This document shows, piece by piece, positions 7,535-15,776 of a DNA stretch of 33,462 bases. A model generated the notes under the pieces. The model worked only from the letters and a program-made list of their open reading frames with translations. It did not search any database and was not told where the DNA came from. Source of the stretch: Flavobacteriales bacterium UBA1958 (lineage in GTDB: Bacteria; Bacteroidota; Bacteroidia; Flavobacteriales_D; Sanyastnellaceae); NCBI GenBank assembly GCA_002336675.1, contig DDEI01000016.1, forward strand, positions 10,972 to 44,433, given 5' to 3'. Numbering within the stretch: the stretch's first letter is position 1; each line of letters starts with the position of its first letter. The position numbers and the translations under genes are program-made.

Positions 7535-8089
7535 TTGAATTTTACTGAACAGAACAACGAAACGGATCAAACCATAAACGAATTAGTCACCTCTCTAATT
7601 GAAGAGGACAGGACAAAGTACAATCGAATAATTCGTTCATTTAATTTACCAATTAGTGCCTTTGAGTCCTACTGTTCTTGGTCTGAAGAATCCTATACTC
7701 GAAACTGTATTGTTGAGAACGAAAAGTTTCAATTGATTCTCCTTTGTTGGGAAGAAGGTCAAAAGAGCCCAATTCATGACCATGGAGGAGAAGAGTGTTG
7801 GGTGAAGTTTATTCAAGGTGAATTTAAAGAAACAATTTACAAAATGAACTCTTCTGGTGAGCTCAATACTGTAAAAACATTCATGGCTAAAACTGACGAT
7901 GTTTCATACATGATTGATTTTATGGGCTGTCATTGTTTGGAGAACATATCCACTGGAAAAAGTATGTCCTTACATTTATATGCAAAGCCAATCCACAATT
8001 GCAATTTGTTTGATGAAAAATCTGGCGAATCCGTTCGGAAAGAACTTTGCTACAATACAATCCCTGAAAAGATGAACGATTTAATATAA
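7535..8089 (+). CDS. Cysteine dioxygenase, animal-type active site
   Basis: This mononuclear-iron cupin oxidises L-cysteine to cysteine sulfinate with O2. The predicted Fe ligands are H81 and H83 (HDH) and H133 (GCHCLEN). Around them the sequence follows the rat enzyme closely. YTRN (Y54, R56) matches the substrate-binding Arg60 region, LCWEEG precedes the HDH, and SLHLY (H147, Y149) matches His155/Tyr157. C88 falls at the position of rat Cys93, which is cross-linked to Tyr157. Many bacterial enzymes have Gly there, so the thioether cofactor could form here. The 184 residues are slightly shorter than the animal protein, at about 200. Start is TTG with a strong SD. The next gene begins 5 bp after the stop and encodes the following pathway step. 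3-mercaptopropionate dioxygenase is the main alternative, but the Arg60 and Cys93 equivalents favour cysteine. Confidence 0.92.
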   Translation: MNFTEQNNETDQTINELVTSLIEEDRTKYNRIIRSFNLPISAFESYCSWSEESYTRNCIVENEKFQLILLCWEEGQKSPIHDHGGEECWVKFIQGEFKETIYKMNSSGELNTVKTFMAKTDDVSYMIDFMGCHCLENISTGKSMSLHLYAKPIHNCNLFDEKSGESVRKELCYNTIPEKMNDLI

Positions 8090-8094
8090 TTAAC

Positions 8095-9501
8095 ATGTCA
8101 AGCATAAGTAATGATTTAGTTCTATTTAATGAACTAGTTGAAGTCTTAATAAGTGAAGAAGGAAAACATCCAGTTGCCGGTAGAATTGATCCGGATAAAC
8201 TTTACGATTCAGTTAACCTTTCTTTGAATCCATCTGCTATTGTTGACGACGAATTTAAAAAAGTCCTGAAGGATGTATTGGTTTCTACCCCTAAAACGGC
8301 AACAAACTTATTCTTTAACCAACTTTTTGGTGGTAGACAGAGCAAAGCTGTACTAGGAGACTTACTGGCAGTGATGCTCAACAACAGCATGTATACTTAT
8401 AAAGTAGCTGGACCTCAAGTTGGGATTGAACAAGAAATCATTCGACAATCTTGTAACCTAATAGGGTATGGTGACCAAAGCAACGGAACTTTCCCTACTG
8501 GAGGTTCAATGAGTAATTACATGGCTTTGGTTATGGCCCGCGATGAAAAGGATCAAAATTGTAGATCTGAAGGTATGTCTAAACCTATGGTAGTTTATAC
8601 TTCTAAAGAATCGCATTATTCAAATGGGAAGAATGCTAGTTTTGCTGGAATCGGTAAAAATAATATTCGTTACATAGCATCGGATTCAGGCGGAAGAATG
8701 ATTCCTGAGAAATTAGAACAACAAATCATTGAAGATATAGAAGAGGGTTTTATACCTACTTATGTTAACGCTACTGCTGGAACCACAGTATTAGGAGCCT
8801 TTGACCCAATTGATAAAATTGCTGATATCACTGAAAAACATGGAGTTTGGCTTCACGTAGATGGCGCATACTGTGGAAGCGTAATTTTTAGTGCTAAATA
8901 TAAACACCTGGTAACTGGAATAGATAGATCCAATTCGTTTAGCTACAATGCCCATAAAATGTTAGGAACACCTTTGACATGTTCAATAATTTTAGTAAAT
9001 AATAAAGAGCATCTACATTACTCTTTCAGTAATCAAGCTGATTATTTATATCAAACAGACGGTGATGATTTTAATCTAGGTAAGACTTCTTTCCAATGTG
9101 GAAGAAGGAATGATGCCCTGAAATTTTGGACACTATGGAAATCATTAGGAACAAATGGATTGAAGCAGATTGTAGATCATCAATTTGAATTAGCTGATGT
9201 AGCTCGAGAATACATTCGAAATAATTCGAATTACACATTGTATAGTTTCGATGATTCTATATCAATCTGCTTTAACTATAAGAATATTGATCCTTCAGCT
9301 CTTTGCACTGCGTTATATCAACATCAAATCACAGTAGTAGGATTTGGTTCTTTTAATGAAGATACTTTTATTCGACTTGTGACTATTAACGCCAATAATG
9401 AGAAAAGTGACATTCTAAATTTCTTCAAAATTCTAGAAGAATTTGTAGATAAAACTCCAAATTTTAAGAGCATAGAAGGGAAAAGACACGAAGAGTCTTA
9501 A
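8095..9501 (+). CDS. PLP-dependent group II decarboxylase, cysteine-sulfinate decarboxylase-like
   Basis: A cytoplasmic PLP enzyme of 468 residues, normal for the CSAD/GAD group. FFNQLFGG (73-80) and the phosphate-binding FPTGGSMSNYMAL (133-145) are followed by the ring-stacking His in ESHYS (about 174). HVDGAY carries the PLP-nitrogen Asp (256), and NAHKML carries the Schiff-base Lys (288). FQCGRRNDALKFW near 340-352 is very close to the matching animal CSAD/GAD segment. With the cysteine dioxygenase 5 bp upstream, the best substrate is cysteine sulfinate, giving hypotaurine. Glutamate or aspartate decarboxylation cannot be excluded from motifs alone. No start problem: ATG at 8095. It ends 58 bp from the convergent rimO, and no terminator is evident. 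Confidence 0.9.
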   Translation: MSSISNDLVLFNELVEVLISEEGKHPVAGRIDPDKLYDSVNLSLNPSAIVDDEFKKVLKDVLVSTPKTATNLFFNQLFGGRQSKAVLGDLLAVMLNNSMYTYKVAGPQVGIEQEIIRQSCNLIGYGDQSNGTFPTGGSMSNYMALVMARDEKDQNCRSEGMSKPMVVYTSKESHYSNGKNASFAGIGKNNIRYIASDSGGRMIPEKLEQQIIEDIEEGFIPTYVNATAGTTVLGAFDPIDKIADITEKHGVWLHVDGAYCGSVIFSAKYKHLVTGIDRSNSFSYNAHKMLGTPLTCSIILVNNKEHLHYSFSNQADYLYQTDGDDFNLGKTSFQCGRRNDALKFWTLWKSLGTNGLKQIVDHQFELADVAREYIRNNSNYTLYSFDDSISICFNYKNIDPSALCTALYQHQITVVGFGSFNEDTFIRLVTINANNEKSDILNFFKILEEFVDKTPNFKSIEGKRHEES

Positions 9502-9559
9502 AAGTTTTCCAAGGAATGCTCTTAATAGAGGAATAACGATAAAACAAAACGTCGCTTTT

Positions 9560-10873
9560 CTACTCAGCTACCTCTCCAAACAAATCATAGAAATCTGCGG
9601 AAGTAATCTTAATATTTACAAAGTCTCCTATTCTCACGTACTCATTCTCAGAGGAGATTCTAACTTCGTTGTCTACTTCAGGTGAGTCGTACTCCGTTCT
9701 TCCTATGAACTCTCCTCCCTCTACCTTATCTATCAATACTTTTAGCGTTTTACCCACTAAGGTTTGATTTTTGTCGTAGCTAACTTGGCTTTGTAACGCC
9801 ATGATTTCCTCTGCCCTAGCATGCTTTACTTCTTCTGGAACATCATCTTCCAATTTAAAAGCATGAGTGTTTTCTTCATGAGAATAAGTGAAGATTCCCA
9901 ATCTTTCGAACTGCATTTCTTCTACCCAGTCTCTCATTTCTTCGAAGTCTTCTTGGGTTTCTCCAGGATAACCTGCGATTAACGTAGTTCTAATAGCTAT
10001 TTCAGGAGAAATATCTCTGATGGCCCTAATGAGTTCTGTCGTTTTTTCTCTAGTTATTCCTCTTCGCATAGACTTTAGCATTTTAGTAGAGCCATGCTGA
10101 AGTGGTATATCTAAATAGTTAGCCACATTCGGGTGATTCTTTATAGTATCTATCACTTCCATAGGAAAACCTGAAGGGTATGCATAATGCAGTCTTACCC
10201 ACTCTATTCCATCTACATCTGCTAACTTATTTACTAGCTCGTCTAAGTTTCTCTTTTTATATATATCTAATCCATAATAGGTCAAGTCTTGAGCTATCAA
10301 AAGCAGCTCTTTAACTCCTTTAGCAGCCAAACTTTCGGCTTGCGACACCAACTGTTCCATTGGCGTGCTTCTGTGTTTACCTCTCATAAGAGGAATAGCA
10401 CAGAAAGAACAAGGTCTATCGCAACCTTCAGCTATTTTTAGATACGCAAAATGACTAGGTGTAGTCAACAGACGCTCACCAAGGAGTTCACTTTTATAGT
10501 CTGCTTTTAGTGTTTTTAATAACCGAGGTAAATCTCTCGTTCCGAAAAAAGAATCTACTTGAGGAATTTCTTTTTCTAAATCTCCTCCATACCTTTGAGA
10601 AAGGCATCCAGTAACGTAAAGCTTATCTAACTTACCTTGATCTTTAGCATCTGCATACTGAAGAATCATGTCTATAGATTCTTGTTTGGCACTTTCTATA
10701 AATCCACAAGTATTGATAATTACTATTTCGGCATTTGAATCTTCTTCCTCATGCTTCACCTCAAACTCATTAGACTTTAATTGAGCCATAAGCACCTCAG
10801 AATCATAAATATTCTTGGCACAACCCAGAGTCACTACGTTGACCTTGTTTTTCTTAAGAGTTCTAGCTTTCAT
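9560..10873 (-). CDS. rimO: Ribosomal protein S12 methylthiotransferase
   Basis: This radical SAM methylthiotransferase adds a methylthio group to a conserved Asp of ribosomal protein S12. The three domains are in order. The N-terminal UPF0004 domain carries C18, C56 and C90 for the auxiliary cluster. The radical SAM core has C151-x3-C155-x2-C158 (EGCDRPCSFCAIP). The C-terminal TRAM domain (about 370-437) binds RNA or protein. The start VNVVTLGCAKN and the PLMRGKHRS after the cluster point to RimO rather than MiaB. The length of 437 is normal. It starts 6 bp after the ftsY stop, so the two are almost certainly one transcript. Confidence 0.96.
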   Translation of the reverse strand: MKARTLKKNKVNVVTLGCAKNIYDSEVLMAQLKSNEFEVKHEEEDSNAEIVIINTCGFIESAKQESIDMILQYADAKDQGKLDKLYVTGCLSQRYGGDLEKEIPQVDSFFGTRDLPRLLKTLKADYKSELLGERLLTTPSHFAYLKIAEGCDRPCSFCAIPLMRGKHRSTPMEQLVSQAESLAAKGVKELLLIAQDLTYYGLDIYKKRNLDELVNKLADVDGIEWVRLHYAYPSGFPMEVIDTIKNHPNVANYLDIPLQHGSTKMLKSMRRGITREKTTELIRAIRDISPEIAIRTTLIAGYPGETQEDFEEMRDWVEEMQFERLGIFTYSHEENTHAFKLEDDVPEEVKHARAEEIMALQSQVSYDKNQTLVGKTLKVLIDKVEGGEFIGRTEYDSPEVDNEVRISSENEYVRIGDFVNIKITSADFYDLFGEVAE

Positions 10874-10879
10874 GAGTTC

Positions 10880-11836
10880 TTATTTTCCGAAAAGAGAGTC
10901 TACAAATTCTGCTCTGTTAAACACCTGGAGATCGTCTATGCCCTCTCCTACACCTATATAACGAACAGGTATTTTAAATGTATCCGATATTCCTATAACG
11001 ACGCCACCTTTGGCTGTTCCGTCTATTTTGGTCAATGCTAAAGATGAGACTTCTGTAGCTAAAGTAAACTGCTTGGCCTGTTCTAAAGCATTCTGACCAG
11101 TAGAACCATCTAATACGAGCATAACATCATGTGGAGCATCAGGAATAACTTTCTGCATTACGCGCTTGATTTTAGTGAGCTCGTTCATTAAGTTAACTTT
11201 ATTATGCAGTCTACCTGCAGTATCGATTATTACTATATCTGCTCCCTGTGCTTTTGCGCTTTCTAAGGTGTCATAGGCTACACTTGCCGGGTCAGCATTC
11301 ATACCTTGCTCTATTATATCCACTCCTGCTAGGTCTGCCCAGATTTTTAATTGTTCCACAGCTGCTGCTCTAAATGTATCTGCTGCTCCTAAAACTACTT
11401 TCTTTCCCCTTGACTTGAACTGATGCGCTAGTTTTCCTATAGTCGTAGTTTTACCTACTCCATTCACTCCTACTACCATTACTACAAATGGATTACCATC
11501 TTTAGTTTCCGGTATAATGAAATCATCTTGGTTTAGTGCGTTAGATTCTTCCAAAAGAGCTGCTACTTCTTCTTTTAATATTCTATCTAACTCTGAAGTA
11601 CTGGTGTATTTATATTTTTTTACTCTTTCTTCGATTCTTTTTATGATCTTAAGAGTCGTATCTACTCCTACATCACTACTTACAAGAACTTCCTCTAAAT
11701 TATCTAAAACTTCTACATCTACTGAATCCTTCCCCGCTAATGCTTTGGTCAGTTTCGAAAAGACACTTTGTTTTGTTTTTTCTAATCCTTTGTCGAGATT
11801 TTCTTTATTCTCTTGTTTCTTGAAGAATGAGAACAT
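10880..11836 (-). CDS. ftsY: Signal recognition particle receptor FtsY
   Basis: This SRP-receptor GTPase docks ribosomes carrying membrane proteins at the inner membrane. A short charged N-terminus (MFSFFKKQENKENL) replaces the long acidic A domain of E. coli, as in other Bacteroidota. The helical N domain covers about 20-100 and the G domain follows, with P-loop GVNGVGKTT (123-131), DTFRAAA, DTAGR and TKIDGTAKGG. The length of 318 is typical. It follows rpmG and DUF4295 on the same strand, but an intrinsic terminator lies between, so expression probably depends on read-through or an unseen promoter. rimO follows directly. Confidence 0.97.
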   Translation of the reverse strand: MFSFFKKQENKENLDKGLEKTKQSVFSKLTKALAGKDSVDVEVLDNLEEVLVSSDVGVDTTLKIIKRIEERVKKYKYTSTSELDRILKEEVAALLEESNALNQDDFIIPETKDGNPFVVMVVGVNGVGKTTTIGKLAHQFKSRGKKVVLGAADTFRAAAVEQLKIWADLAGVDIIEQGMNADPASVAYDTLESAKAQGADIVIIDTAGRLHNKVNLMNELTKIKRVMQKVIPDAPHDVMLVLDGSTGQNALEQAKQFTLATEVSSLALTKIDGTAKGGVVIGISDTFKIPVRYIGVGEGIDDLQVFNRAEFVDSLFGK

Positions 11837-11854
11837 GTGCGTTTTTTTAGGGTA

Positions 11855-11891
11855 AATAAAAAGGGCTATTGCAAATTTAGCAAAAGCCCTC
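11855..11891 (-). terminator. Terminator between the DUF4295 gene and ftsY
   Basis: On the minus strand AGGGCT and AGCCCT pair, then TTGC-type inner arms close a 7-nt loop after one mismatch, and TTTTT follows. It sits 25 nt downstream of the DUF4295 stop and about 20 nt before the ftsY start. It could attenuate ftsY-rimO relative to the ribosomal genes. Confidence 0.7.
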
Positions 11892-11915
11892 TCAAAAAAT
11901 ATCTTTTATTTAGAT

Positions 11916-12074
11916 TTAAGAATTGGCTGCGAACCACTCTTTTACCTCACCATTTAAAACGATAGCAGACCTGAAACCATAAGCTCCAGTGTCAGCATTT
12001 TTTATCATCTTAATAACTCTGGTGTGTTGCTTACCTCCACCTTTCTGTAATGATGCTACTGTCTTCTTAGCCAT
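11916..12074 (-). CDS. DUF4295 family small protein
   Basis: This 52-residue basic protein begins MAKKTVASLQKGGGKQ and ends VKEWFAANS. It matches the short DUF4295 proteins encoded directly after rpmG throughout Bacteroidota. The function is not established. Its size, charge and constant position beside L33 suggest a ribosome-associated protein (inference). The ATG at 12074 lies 6 bp after the rpmG stop, so the two genes share a transcript. It contains no membrane segment, signal peptide or Cys pair. A terminator follows. Confidence 0.9.
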   Translation of the reverse strand: MAKKTVASLQKGGGKQHTRVIKMIKNADTGAYGFRSAIVLNGEVKEWFAANS

Positions 12075-12080
12075 GTCTTA

Positions 12081-12269
12081 TTATTTTATCTCCTTGTGCA
12101 CAGTGTGCTTTCTAAGGATTGGGTTGTACTTTTTCACCTCCATTCTTTCTGGGGTATTCTTTCTGTTCTTCGTAGTGATATAACGAGAAGTTCCTGGTTT
12201 TCCAGATTCCTTGTGCTCTGTGCACTCTAAGATAACCTGTATTCTATTTCCTTTACTTTTTTTTGCCAT
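12081..12269 (-). CDS. rpmG: 50S ribosomal protein L33
   Basis: This small basic protein of the large ribosomal subunit has 62 residues. Typical L33 features are the MAKKSKGNRIQVILECTEHK start, the SRYITTKNRKNTPERMEVKKYNP core and a C-terminal KHTVHKEIK. It is the Zn-independent form, with a single Cys and no CxxC pairs. In many Bacteroidota rpmB (L28) is directly upstream. Here the next gene on that side is the divergent ftsK, and rpmG has its own promoter at 12289-12320. It forms a transcription unit with the DUF4295 gene. Confidence 0.97.
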   Translation of the reverse strand: MAKKSKGNRIQVILECTEHKESGKPGTSRYITTKNRKNTPERMEVKKYNPILRKHTVHKEIK

Positions 12270-12288
12270 AACTTGCTTTTCGGGTCGG

Positions 12289-12320
12289 CAAAGATACTAC
12301 TTTATTAGCTATATATCCAA
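12289..12320 (-). promoter_or_regulatory. Promoter of rpmG
   Basis: On the minus strand a TTG (12320-12318, within TTTGG), a 21-nt spacer and a perfect TATCTTTG box (12296-12289) match the Bacteroidota consensus. Transcription would start near 12284, about 15 nt before the ATG. Confidence 0.65.
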
Positions 12321-12411
12321 ACCTTTCTTAGTCAAATTTAAACTGTGTATTTTACACCATCATTTGTTCAGAAAACCTTACACAAAAAATAGTCTAAACG
12401 GCACGATCAAT

Positions 12412-12419
12412 TAAATTTG
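12412..12419 (+). promoter_or_regulatory. -7 promoter box for ftsK
   Basis: TAAATTTG is a perfect TAnnTTTG match 33 nt upstream of the ftsK ATG. The -33 side is weak. It shares a roughly 180-bp divergent region with the rpmG promoter. Confidence 0.5.
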
Positions 12420-12452
12420 ATAGAAAGACAACATCGTTAACTCACTTTAGAA

Positions 12453-15104
12453 ATGGCTAGAAGAAAACCAGTGTTAAAGAACAAAAACAAATCATCTGAC
12501 CCAGCTGTTAATTCTACTTCTAAAACTAAAAAAGTGAAAGCCACTTCAAGTAATAAAGGCCCTAACGCAATAACTAACTTAATGGCTGATTCACGTACGC
12601 CTAAAGTTTTAGGCTTTGGATTAATTATGACTTCTTTATTCCTTCTCGTTTCTGCGGTTAGCCATTACTTTTCTTATGAGCATGATGCATCTCTAATCGA
12701 AGGAACAGTTGAATTCTCGTTAGACAATGCCGCTAAACAATATCAAAACTATCTAGGTAAGCTAGGCGCATTAGCAGGGAACTTTTTCGTGAAAAAGGGA
12801 TTTGGTTTCGCTGTTTTCATTCCTATTGTGCTCTTGGGGGTTTGGGGTACCAAAGTGCTAAAACCAGCGCTTTCTTTTAAAATGTATCCCTTATGGATTA
12901 AGGGATCTTTTTTATCATTCTGGATTTGTATAGCAGCCTCTTTTCCATTCCTATCTGAAGTTTTAATGCCTAATGGAGACAACGTTATTCAGGACTCTCA
13001 CCATTGGGGGGGTGGTTTCGGTTTTGGATTAAGTCTTTGGTTAAAAAACATTATGGGGACTCTCGGAACGGCACTCCTGCTTCTCCTATCTTTGGGGGTT
13101 TTCTTAATCATAAGTTATGATGGTCTCTTAGATAAATTGGTTAGCAGCTTTTCTGCATTGAAACTCCGAAATCCAGTCTCCGAATATGATGAAACGGAAG
13201 ATACTAATTCTTCAAACTCTTTAAGAGATAGAAACCTTATCGATGAGAAAGAAGAAGAAGAAGAAGAAGAAGAAGAAGAAGAAAGTAATAAGTCAGATTT
13301 AATAGATGATATCTTAGCAGAAAATGAACACCCTGATGAATTAGACAATCTCATAAATGATATAAATTCTGAGGATATAGAAGAAACACTTGAACTAAAA
13401 ACACCTGAATCAGAAACCACTAGAGAGTCGGAATTACCTTCTCCTAATGAAGATAAAAAAGAAGATGATTACGAAACAGCAACAAAACCTGAGGCTTCAA
13501 CTACTGCTCCGGCTGATTCAGAGTTAGATGTAGAAATAGCTATTGAAAAAGAAGAGGTAGTCTTATCTGAGTTACAAATAGACAAAAAGGTTCAAGAGTT
13601 TGGAGAGTACAACCCTAAACTTGACTTAAGTAGGTATGAATTACCTAGTATAGATATTCTCGCAGAGCATGGTTCTGGACAGGTTCAGATAAATAAAGAG
13701 GAGCTGGAGGTAAACAAAAATAAAATTGTCGAGACACTTAATAATTATAAAATAGAAATCTCTAAGATTAAAGCTACCGTTGGACCAACGGTAACTCTCT
13801 ATGAAATTATTCCGGCACCGGGGGTAAGAATAAGTAAAATCAAGAATCTAGAAGATGATATCGCTTTAAGTTTAGCTGCATTAGGAATTAGAATCATAGC
13901 TCCTATCCCTGGAAAAGGAACTATAGGAATAGAGGTTCCGAATTCTGACCCTCAAATAGTTTCTATGAAGAAACTTATAGCATCAGACAAGTTTCAAAAC
14001 TCAAAAATGGAACTTCCAATAGCGTTAGGCAAAACTATTTCTAACGAAACCCTCATAGTAGACTTAGCTAAGATGCCTCACTTATTAATGGCTGGTGCTA
14101 CTGGCCAGGGTAAATCTGTAGGACTAAATGCTATTCTAGTTTCACTCCTTTATAAAAAACATCCTGCTCAGATTAAGTTTGTTTTAGTAGACCCAAAGAA
14201 AGTAGAGCTTACACTATTTAATAAAATCGAAAGACACTATTTAGCTAAACTTCCAGATGAAGAAGAAGCCATTATTACAGATGTAAGTAAGGTGGTGAAA
14301 ACCCTTAACTCTTTGTGTATGGAAATGGATCAGCGTTATGAGCTACTCAAAAACGCCATGGTTAGAAATATTAAGGAGTACAATGTTAAGTTCGTTCAGC
14401 GTAAGTTAAATCCTGAGAACGGACATAAATACATGCCTTATATCGTGCTGGTAGTAGATGAGTTTGCTGATTTAATTATGACTGCGGGTAAAGAGGTAGA
14501 AACTCCAATAGCACGTTTAGCTCAGCTAGCTAGAGCTATAGGTATTCATTTAATCATAGCTACTCAAAGACCATCTGTAAATATTATAACAGGAACCATA
14601 AAGGCTAACTTCCCTGCTAGAATAGCTTTTAGAGTAACCTCTAAAATAGATTCTAGAACAATTTTAGATGCTGGTGGAGCAGACCAGCTAATAGGACGTG
14701 GGGACATGCTGTACTCCACAGGAAGCGAATTAATACGTCTTCAGTGTGGTTTTGTAGACACTCCTGAAGTAGATGAAATATGTGATTTCATCGGTAGCCA
14801 GCAAGGCTATGCTACCGCTTTTATTCTTCCTGAATTTATAGATGAAAATGCGGCAGAAGTTGGAACTATGTCTGCAGAAGATAGAGACTCTATGTTTGAC
14901 GAGGCTGCTCGATTGATAGTTATGCATCAGCAGGGATCTACTTCTCTTCTTCAAAGAAAACTAAAGCTAGGGTACAACCGAGCAGGGCGAATTATAGATC
15001 AATTAGAAGCCGCGGGAATAGTGGGCCCTTTCGAAGGAAGTAAAGCCCGAAAAGTTTTAGTTCCAGACGATTATAGTTTGGAACAGTTATTGGGTAATAA
15101 TTAG
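12453..15104 (+). CDS. ftsK: DNA translocase FtsK
   Basis: This septum-located ATP-driven DNA pump moves sister chromosomes apart and activates XerCD at dif; a XerD-type recombinase is encoded at 27726. The 883 residues begin with a Lys-rich tail and an N-terminal membrane domain of about four segments (about 45-230). A very acidic linker (about 240-370) includes eleven consecutive GAA codons. The motor has Walker A GATGQGKS (about 548-555) and Walker B VLVVDEFADL (about 665-674). The C-terminal gamma winged helix (about 815-883, LLQRKLKLGYNRAGRIIDQL) reads the polar DNA sequences that steer translocation. The length is normal for Bacteroidota. lolA starts 13 bp downstream and is probably co-transcribed. 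Confidence 0.97.
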   Translation: MARRKPVLKNKNKSSDPAVNSTSKTKKVKATSSNKGPNAITNLMADSRTPKVLGFGLIMTSLFLLVSAVSHYFSYEHDASLIEGTVEFSLDNAAKQYQNYLGKLGALAGNFFVKKGFGFAVFIPIVLLGVWGTKVLKPALSFKMYPLWIKGSFLSFWICIAASFPFLSEVLMPNGDNVIQDSHHWGGGFGFGLSLWLKNIMGTLGTALLLLLSLGVFLIISYDGLLDKLVSSFSALKLRNPVSEYDETEDTNSSNSLRDRNLIDEKEEEEEEEEEEESNKSDLIDDILAENEHPDELDNLINDINSEDIEETLELKTPESETTRESELPSPNEDKKEDDYETATKPEASTTAPADSELDVEIAIEKEEVVLSELQIDKKVQEFGEYNPKLDLSRYELPSIDILAEHGSGQVQINKEELEVNKNKIVETLNNYKIEISKIKATVGPTVTLYEIIPAPGVRISKIKNLEDDIALSLAALGIRIIAPIPGKGTIGIEVPNSDPQIVSMKKLIASDKFQNSKMELPIALGKTISNETLIVDLAKMPHLLMAGATGQGKSVGLNAILVSLLYKKHPAQIKFVLVDPKKVELTLFNKIERHYLAKLPDEEEAIITDVSKVVKTLNSLCMEMDQRYELLKNAMVRNIKEYNVKFVQRKLNPENGHKYMPYIVLVVDEFADLIMTAGKEVETPIARLAQLARAIGIHLIIATQRPSVNIITGTIKANFPARIAFRVTSKIDSRTILDAGGADQLIGRGDMLYSTGSELIRLQCGFVDTPEVDEICDFIGSQQGYATAFILPEFIDENAAEVGTMSAEDRDSMFDEAARLIVMHQQGSTSLLQRKLKLGYNRAGRIIDQLEAAGIVGPFEGSKARKVLVPDDYSLEQLLGNN
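13251..13283 (+). repeat. GAA trinucleotide run inside ftsK
   Basis: Eleven perfect tandem GAA codons encode poly-Glu in the acidic linker between the membrane and motor parts. Being in frame, slippage by whole units would change linker length without breaking the gene. Confidence 0.9.
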
Positions 15105-15117
15105 AAATTATGATAAA

Positions 15118-15756
15118 ATGAATATGTTAAAAGGAATACTATTTTCTACTGCTATACTCCTAGGAAGTATAGTTATGGCGCAAGATGCTAAAACGATTCT
15201 AGACAAAGTTAGCCAAAAGGTAAAAGGATATTCTGCCATGTATGTAGAATATGAAATGCAACTTAATGATGAGAAAGCAGGAGGAGCCATAGCCAGTGAA
15301 CAAGGAAAGGCATGGATAAATGGAGAAAAGTTCAAAATAGAAACTCCTGACTTCCACATTTATACTGATGGGGATGCTTTTTGGGCTTATTCCAAAGCTG
15401 ATAATGCTTGTACTATTAATGATTATGTCGAAATACAGGAGGACAAGGGATTCAGTCCCTCAGACTTATTTACTATTTGGGAAACAGGATTCAAACACGA
15501 ACATAAAGGAGTAAAAGGTGGATTAACCCAAATCAATCTCTACCCTACTGATAACGAAAACCCTTTTCATACTATCGTCATGTATATAGACGAGAGAACT
15601 TCTCAAATTAAGAAAGCTCAAATGAAAAGTAGGGATGGACAGGAAATGATTTATAATATTAAAAGCTTCACACCCAACCCTGACGTTACAGAAAATACTT
15701 TCAAGTTTAATTCAGGAGATTACCCCGGCGTAGAGACGGACGATCAGCGGTTTTAA
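15118..15756 (+). CDS. lolA: LolA-like outer-membrane lipoprotein carrier
   Basis: This periplasmic chaperone is predicted to carry lipoproteins from the inner to the outer membrane. A signal peptide (MNMLKGILFSTAILLGSIVMAQ, cleavage near residue 22) precedes a single LolA-fold domain. Typical elements are the AKTILDKVSQKVKGYSAMYVEYE start, the GKAWINGEKFKIET strand pair, FWAYS, and the FTPNPDVTENTFKFN end. The length of 212 is normal. It follows ftsK by 13 bp, an order seen in other Bacteroidota. A second in-frame ATG at 15124 would only shorten the signal peptide. A strong terminator ends the unit. Confidence 0.9.
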   Translation: MNMLKGILFSTAILLGSIVMAQDAKTILDKVSQKVKGYSAMYVEYEMQLNDEKAGGAIASEQGKAWINGEKFKIETPDFHIYTDGDAFWAYSKADNACTINDYVEIQEDKGFSPSDLFTIWETGFKHEHKGVKGGLTQINLYPTDNENPFHTIVMYIDERTSQIKKAQMKSRDGQEMIYNIKSFTPNPDVTENTFKFNSGDYPGVETDDQRF

Positions 15757-15776
15757 TAGAATTAACGATAAATAAG

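Noticed and set aside
13115..13420. Poly-Ser minus-strand frame opposite ftsK
   Set aside because: The Ser run is just the complement of the GAA repeat read antisense.
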